Below, in pieces: positions 14,347-18,016 of a DNA stretch of 18,016 nt; position 1 is the stretch's first letter; each line of letters starts with the position of its first letter. The DNA is taken from positions 1 through 18,016 of the forward strand of contig CAMBQS010000029.1 of the NCBI GenBank assembly GCA_945870015.1, given 5' to 3'. Under the pieces are notes generated by a model. It saw only the letters and a program-made list of their open reading frames with translations. It made no database searches and was not told the DNA's origin. This DNA comes from Desulfocicer vacuolatum DSM 3385 (GTDB lineage Bacteria; Desulfobacterota; Desulfobacteria; Desulfobacterales; SURF-7). The position numbers were made by a program, and so were the translations under genes.

Positions 14347-15333
14347 ATGGATTGCCATAAAAAGTCCTTATTGATCGCTTCCCTGAATCATCGGAAGACA
14401 AAAGCGCTGTTGTATTACCTGTTCATTTCAGTCGCCATGGTGATATTGAATTCAGAAATTTTCGCTTTGAATACTGCCATTGGGATAAATGCAGGGTACG
14501 ACAATAACGTGAATTCCACACCGGAAGCGTCCGGATCTTCCTTCACAGCCTGTCATCTTCATTTGAATCATATGATCTCACATGAAAAAGCATTTGGAAA
14601 AAGCAGCATCTATCTTAATTCTTTTTATAAAAATTATTCCCGGTTTGAAGACAACCTGTCCGTGAATGCCGGCGCCTACTACTCCTGTTTCCCTGACTCC
14701 AGCCGTCTTATGATGCTTGGACTTATCGAGGGCGGACTCTATAGAGATGAAGAAAATGTGCTTGATGAACTGAATCGGATAAAAACCGGCGGCCAGTTAA
14801 AATTTTTTTATAATGGAAGGATAACCTTTGAGTTCTCCCAATTTTTCAACTGGAACGACTATTTAGAGTCGGTAGAGGAGCTGGTCTGGAATGAATCCGG
14901 TACGGAATCCGGAAACACGGATGTATTGACGGAGATAAAAACAGAAAAACGGAATGACTGTTATATGTCATCCGACCTTGGCATGTCCGTCCGGCTGCAC
15001 CCGATGCTCAACATGACAATGTTCGCATTATATAACCGCCTCCTGTCCAACATACAAACAGAAGCATATGACGGGTTTGGCAGCTCAATTTTTTTCCGGT
15101 TTTCCCCTGATCCATCATGGGGTATCTCAACAGAAGCCTCTCTATGGAAAAATAATTATGACGACAGCGCAGATCGAACAGACCTTTTCCGGTCTGCCGG
15201 CCTTTTAATCAACTACTTTCTGGATCGATATGAACTTTTTATCCGAATCGATCTGATGGATAACAATTCTTCACTTGAATATGAAACCTATAACCGGCTT
15301 GTCACCCAGTGCGGTTTTTCGATCTTTTTTTAA
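14347..15333 (+). CDS. Outer-membrane beta-barrel protein
   Basis: From this ATG the protein has 328 residues: a long charged N-region, a hydrophobic export segment (ALLYYLFISVAMVIL) and probable cleavage at IFA-LNT. The mature part opens with TAIGINAGYDNNVNSTPEASGSSF, typical of bacterial outer-membrane barrels, continues with alternating polar/hydrophobic strands and charged loops, and ends in QCGFSIFF. A C-terminal Phe is the usual BAM-recognition signal. The frame is open back to a GTG at 14284, but that start lies inside the hairpin; neither candidate has a clear ribosome-binding site, so the start is uncertain. No specific substrate or family was recognised. As last gene of the ECF-linked run, it might help export or anchor the secreted Gly/Ser-rich protein or a polysaccharide. 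Confidence 0.75.
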   Translation: MDCHKKSLLIASLNHRKTKALLYYLFISVAMVILNSEIFALNTAIGINAGYDNNVNSTPEASGSSFTACHLHLNHMISHEKAFGKSSIYLNSFYKNYSRFEDNLSVNAGAYYSCFPDSSRLMMLGLIEGGLYRDEENVLDELNRIKTGGQLKFFYNGRITFEFSQFFNWNDYLESVEELVWNESGTESGNTDVLTEIKTEKRNDCYMSSDLGMSVRLHPMLNMTMFALYNRLLSNIQTEAYDGFGSSIFFRFSPDPSWGISTEASLWKNNYDDSADRTDLFRSAGLLINYFLDRYELFIRIDLMDNNSSLEYETYNRLVTQCGFSIFF

Positions 15334-15412
15334 CCTCCCGGAGTTCAAATCCTTCCCTGTAGCCTTGATTTAAAATACATAAAAAATCGCAGAGATAATT
15401 CTAACGACACCT

Positions 15413-15426
15413 GATAATCGATTATC
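15413..15426. promoter_or_regulatory. Perfect palindrome, candidate regulator-binding site
   Basis: GATAATCGATTATC is fully self-complementary and lies 35 bases upstream of the kinase promoter -35 box. Its core AATCGATTAT is also at 8357-8366, before the GGDEF-like/sugar-transferase genes. A dimeric regulator shared by both regions is possible. Confidence 0.4.
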
Positions 15427-15460
15427 GAAAGCATACACTTTGATCCTTCGATATTATACA

Positions 15461-15488
15461 TTGTTTTTTAAGAATGTTTTGGTATAAT
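15461..15488 (+). promoter_or_regulatory. Promoter candidate for the sensor kinase gene
   Basis: TTGTTT (15461-15466), 16-base spacer, perfect TATAAT (15483-15488). Transcription would start near 15495, giving a leader of about 140 bases. Translation of the kinase is supported by AAGAAGG at about 15624-15630. Confidence 0.45.
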
Positions 15489-15635
15489 CGATACTTCAAT
15501 TAAAATTCATCATAAAAAATCGACAAACCAATTTGGATGTTGGGAAGAGTGCCATTTAGGGATAATGCAAGAGTCATTGCTGTTCACCGCTCATAATAAT
15601 CTCCAAATGAACTATATGTACGAAAAGAAGGCATT

Positions 15636-18016
15636 ATGAGATATATTTCAAACATGAAAATAAGCCGACAATTACACTATCCTTTCATTGCTCTTATTAT
15701 CATACTGTTTTTCAGTATCGTTATAACTGCTGCCGCTGAGGAATCCACACCCGAAGTTTTGATCCTGGATGCATACCATCAGGGGGAAGATTGGTCTGAC
15801 AATGAAATTTATGGAATAAGGATTGCCTTCCATGAAGTGTATCCTTTTTTTATTCCTTCTATCGAACATATGGATACAAAGCGTTTTCCCAATCCCAACC
15901 ATCTGTTGTTTATAAAAAACTATCTGAAAAGCAAATATCTGGAAAAACATTTTGATATCATTATGACCCTTGATAACTCCGCACTGAATTTGATGCTGCA
16001 ATATGGAGACGAACTTTTCCCAAAAGTCCCTATCGTCTTTGCTGGTGTCAATGGATACCGTTCCGATATGCTGGAAGGCCACACAAATATCACGGGGGTA
16101 GCAGAAGTTCAGGATATGGAAGGCACACTCCGTCTGGCCATGAAAATTAATCCCAAAATAAAAACCATTTTTGCCGTCCATGATTATACCACAAGCGGAT
16201 TTGCAGTCCGCATGGATATGGAATCGATAGCTGAAAAATATAGAAAACGGGTGAAAGTTGAATATACACCGGAAGGAACGATTGACGATCTTGTCGCACA
16301 ACTGAAAGCATTACCCCAGAATACCAGTGTGCTGCTTCTTACCTATGTTACGGACAAAAACGGCAGGACACTGACCCGTGAAGAAAGCACAAGGCTTATC
16401 ACAACCGCCAGCCCAGTCCCTGTATATGCTATGCATGAAACCCGTCTTGGGTACGGTATTGTGGGCGGCATGTTGCTTGAAGGGCGTGAGCATGGTCGTC
16501 AGGCCGCTGCCCAAGCCCTGCGAATCCTGGCTGGAGAAAAAATATCTCAAATTTCCGTTGAAAACAGCAGGTCTCGTCCTGTTTTCGATCTTAATGTACT
16601 GGAGCGCTTCAATATATCTGAGAAAAACCTGCCAACCGATTCAGTCATAATCAACCGACCGGCTTCATTCTGGCGACAGTATCGAACCATTTGGGTCCCT
16701 GGCGTTATCATAATTGGTGTATTGTTGATATCAACGGTTCTGCTGAGTAAGACGGTTATACGGATGCACATTGCGGAAAAATCTTTGCGTGATGCAATAC
16801 AGCTTAATAAAGAGATTATCGACAGTGCACAAGAAGGAGTCATCGTTTATGACCTCGATCTGAGGTATCGCGTGTGGAATCCCTTCATGGAAAAGTTGTC
16901 GGGTGTTTCGGCTAAAAATGTTCTTGGTCTTCAGCCGCTGGTGGTTTTTCCGTTTCATAAAGAGACGCAACTAATGAAAGTTTTGGAACGTGCATTGGAT
17001 GGAGAAACACCCGAACCGATTGATTTCCAATTTTTATTGCCCGATTCAGGATTGTCCGGCTGGATATCAGATCAGAGTAGTCCGCTCCGAAACGCAAATG
17101 GAGACATTATCGGCGTAATTGCAACTGTACGTGACATTACCGAACATCAAGAAGCAGAAAATGAGTTGCTGAAGCAGAAATATTTTCTTCAGAAGGCCCA
17201 GGAGATTGGCAACATAGGCACATGGGAGCTTAATGTCCTAGAAAACGAACTCCTCTGGACAGATGAAAATTACAGGATTTTTGGGCTTCCCGTAGGAACT
17301 GCACTCACGTATGAAATATTCCTGAATTGCGTTCATCCTGATGACAGGGAATATGTCGATACAGAATGGAAAGCATCATTTGCCGGGAAACCCTATGACA
17401 TTGAACATCGATTGCTCATCAATGGTAAGGTGAAGTGGGTTAGGGAGAAGGCCGAACTTACATTCGATGAAAAAAATAAATGTGTAAAAGGTATTGGATT
17501 TGCGCAGGATATTACCGAGCGCAAACAGGCTGAAGAGGAGCGGAAGAAACTCCAGGCTCAGTTGACCCAGGCCCAGAAGATGGAATCGGTGGGACGTCTT
17601 GCCGGAGGAGTAGCCCACGACTTTAACAATATGCTCAACATAATCCTCGGTAATACGGAAATGGCTATGGAAGACATAGCCCCGGACGATCCGCTGCAAG
17701 ACAAACTCAACGAAATTTTCTCTGCCGCCCGGCGTTCTGCCGATGTCACCCGGCAACTGCTGGCCTTTGCCCGCAAACAGACCATCGCACCCGAGGTGCT
17801 TGATCTGAACCGGACGATCGAAAGCATGCTCAAGATGCTTCGACGACTGATCGGTGAGAATATCGACCTGGCGTGGCTGCCCGGAGCAAATGTCTGGCCG
17901 GTCAGGATGGACCCGTCACAAATCGATCAGATCCTGGCCAATTTGTGTGTCAACGCTCGCGATGCCATCGCGGACGTAGGAAAGATCACCATTGAAACGG
18001 GAACAGCCAACTTTGA
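15636..18016 (+). CDS. Sensor histidine kinase with ABC-type substrate-binding sensor and two PAS domains (3' end outside window)
   Basis: The frame is open from the ATG at 15636 to the window edge (793 codons seen). Residues 14-34 are a membrane/signal segment. About 40-310 resemble the periplasmic ABC substrate-binding (ABC_sub_bind) sensor: VLILDAYHQG, FDIIMTLDNSALNLM, VPIVFAGVNGY, ITGVAEVQD, VYAMHETRLGYGIVGG. A second membrane segment lies at about 352-372. PAS domains span about 385-505 and 515-632, the latter ending DITERKQAEEE. The dimerisation/phosphoacceptor region has His661 in GGVAHDFNNML, and the N-box NLCVNARDAI (769-778) begins the ATPase domain; the G boxes and any receiver domain lie past the edge. 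Kinases of this layout sense a small periplasmic ligand. A partner response regulator may be encoded downstream or fused. It has its own promoter, so it is probably separate from the ECF genes. Confidence 0.93.
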   Translation, partial: MRYISNMKISRQLHYPFIALIIILFFSIVITAAAEESTPEVLILDAYHQGEDWSDNEIYGIRIAFHEVYPFFIPSIEHMDTKRFPNPNHLLFIKNYLKSKYLEKHFDIIMTLDNSALNLMLQYGDELFPKVPIVFAGVNGYRSDMLEGHTNITGVAEVQDMEGTLRLAMKINPKIKTIFAVHDYTTSGFAVRMDMESIAEKYRKRVKVEYTPEGTIDDLVAQLKALPQNTSVLLLTYVTDKNGRTLTREESTRLITTASPVPVYAMHETRLGYGIVGGMLLEGREHGRQAAAQALRILAGEKISQISVENSRSRPVFDLNVLERFNISEKNLPTDSVIINRPASFWRQYRTIWVPGVIIIGVLLISTVLLSKTVIRMHIAEKSLRDAIQLNKEIIDSAQEGVIVYDLDLRYRVWNPFMEKLSGVSAKNVLGLQPLVVFPFHKETQLMKVLERALDGETPEPIDFQFLLPDSGLSGWISDQSSPLRNANGDIIGVIATVRDITEHQEAENELLKQKYFLQKAQEIGNIGTWELNVLENELLWTDENYRIFGLPVGTALTYEIFLNCVHPDDREYVDTEWKASFAGKPYDIEHRLLINGKVKWVREKAELTFDEKNKCVKGIGFAQDITERKQAEEERKKLQAQLTQAQKMESVGRLAGGVAHDFNNMLNIILGNTEMAMEDIAPDDPLQDKLNEIFSAARRSADVTRQLLAFARKQTIAPEVLDLNRTIESMLKMLRRLIGENIDLAWLPGANVWPVRMDPSQIDQILANLCVNARDAIADVGKITIETGTANF

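Larger units (their letters stand above)
15334..15635. other. 302-base intergenic region between barrel and sensor-kinase genes
   Basis: AT-rich, with no supported gene. It contains a perfect 14-base palindrome (15413-15426), a sigma-70-like promoter (15461-15488), a further TAATCGAT copy at 15485-15492, and about 140 bases of leader before the kinase start. No terminator with a T tract was seen after the barrel gene. A 19-codon frame at 15537-15596 lacks a ribosome-binding site. Confidence 0.6.

Noticed and set aside
15537..15596. 19-codon frame in the leader of the sensor kinase
   Set aside because: There is no ribosome-binding site, and a frame this short is expected by chance.
15672..16301. 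209-codon minus-strand frame opposite the start of the sensor kinase
   Set aside because: It is antisense to the substrate-binding sensor domain, which is continuous and well conserved on the plus strand.

Overview
The window looks like a chromosomal accessory stretch from a Gram-negative, probably a sulfate-reducer-like Desulfobacterota relative. This is inferred from gene style: a sensor kinase with an ABC-type substrate-binding sensor and HDFNN H-box, an outer-membrane barrel ending in Phe, a lipoprotein, and an exopolysaccharide-type sugar transferase. No rRNA, tRNA, CRISPR array or insertion sequence was seen. Taxonomy is inference only.

Layout. (1) 1-2053: the C-terminal part of a DNA methyltransferase of the type III Mod-like class, entering from the left, followed by a 47-codon remnant of the helicase/ParE-like gene that often accompanies it. 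(2) 2046-8292: a compact natural-product-like cluster. It holds a 1268-residue NRPS-like protein (two hot-dog dehydratase-like domains, adenylation, carrier and thioesterase domains), a TetR regulator, a nitroreductase-family oxidoreductase and an M55 (DppA-like) D-aminopeptidase. (3) 8293-9658: a degenerate GGDEF-like protein and a membrane sugar-phosphate transferase of the exopolysaccharide type. (4) 9611-11319: a hipBA-type toxin-antitoxin operon on the minus strand, with its own terminator candidate, promoter and palindromic operator. (5) 11447-15333: an ECF sigma factor, a membrane anti-sigma-like protein with an external CBM48/AMPK-glycogen-binding-like domain, a lipoprotein with a paralogous domain, a secreted helical protein with a long Gly/Ser tail, a 46-residue secreted peptide and an outer-membrane barrel. 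(6) 15334-18016: an intergenic region with a 14-bp palindrome and a promoter, then the first 793 codons of a hybrid sensor histidine kinase that leaves the window on the right.

Two parts stand out. The first is the dehydratase-A-T-TE fusion with its nitroreductase and D-aminopeptidase neighbours; the A domain has Ser where amino-acid-activating domains have the Asp that holds the alpha-amino group. The second is the ECF cassette. Two sites, 11447-11476 and 12842-12871, share TGTAACA-N15-CGTTATAA with identical spacing. One lies at the sigma gene and the other just before the Gly/Ser-rich secreted protein, so the sigma factor probably drives both itself and the secreted-surface genes. A carbohydrate-binding-like domain on the anti-sigma-like protein suggests that a glycan signal outside the inner membrane controls production of a surface matrix. 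The neighbouring sugar transferase fits this, but the link is inference.
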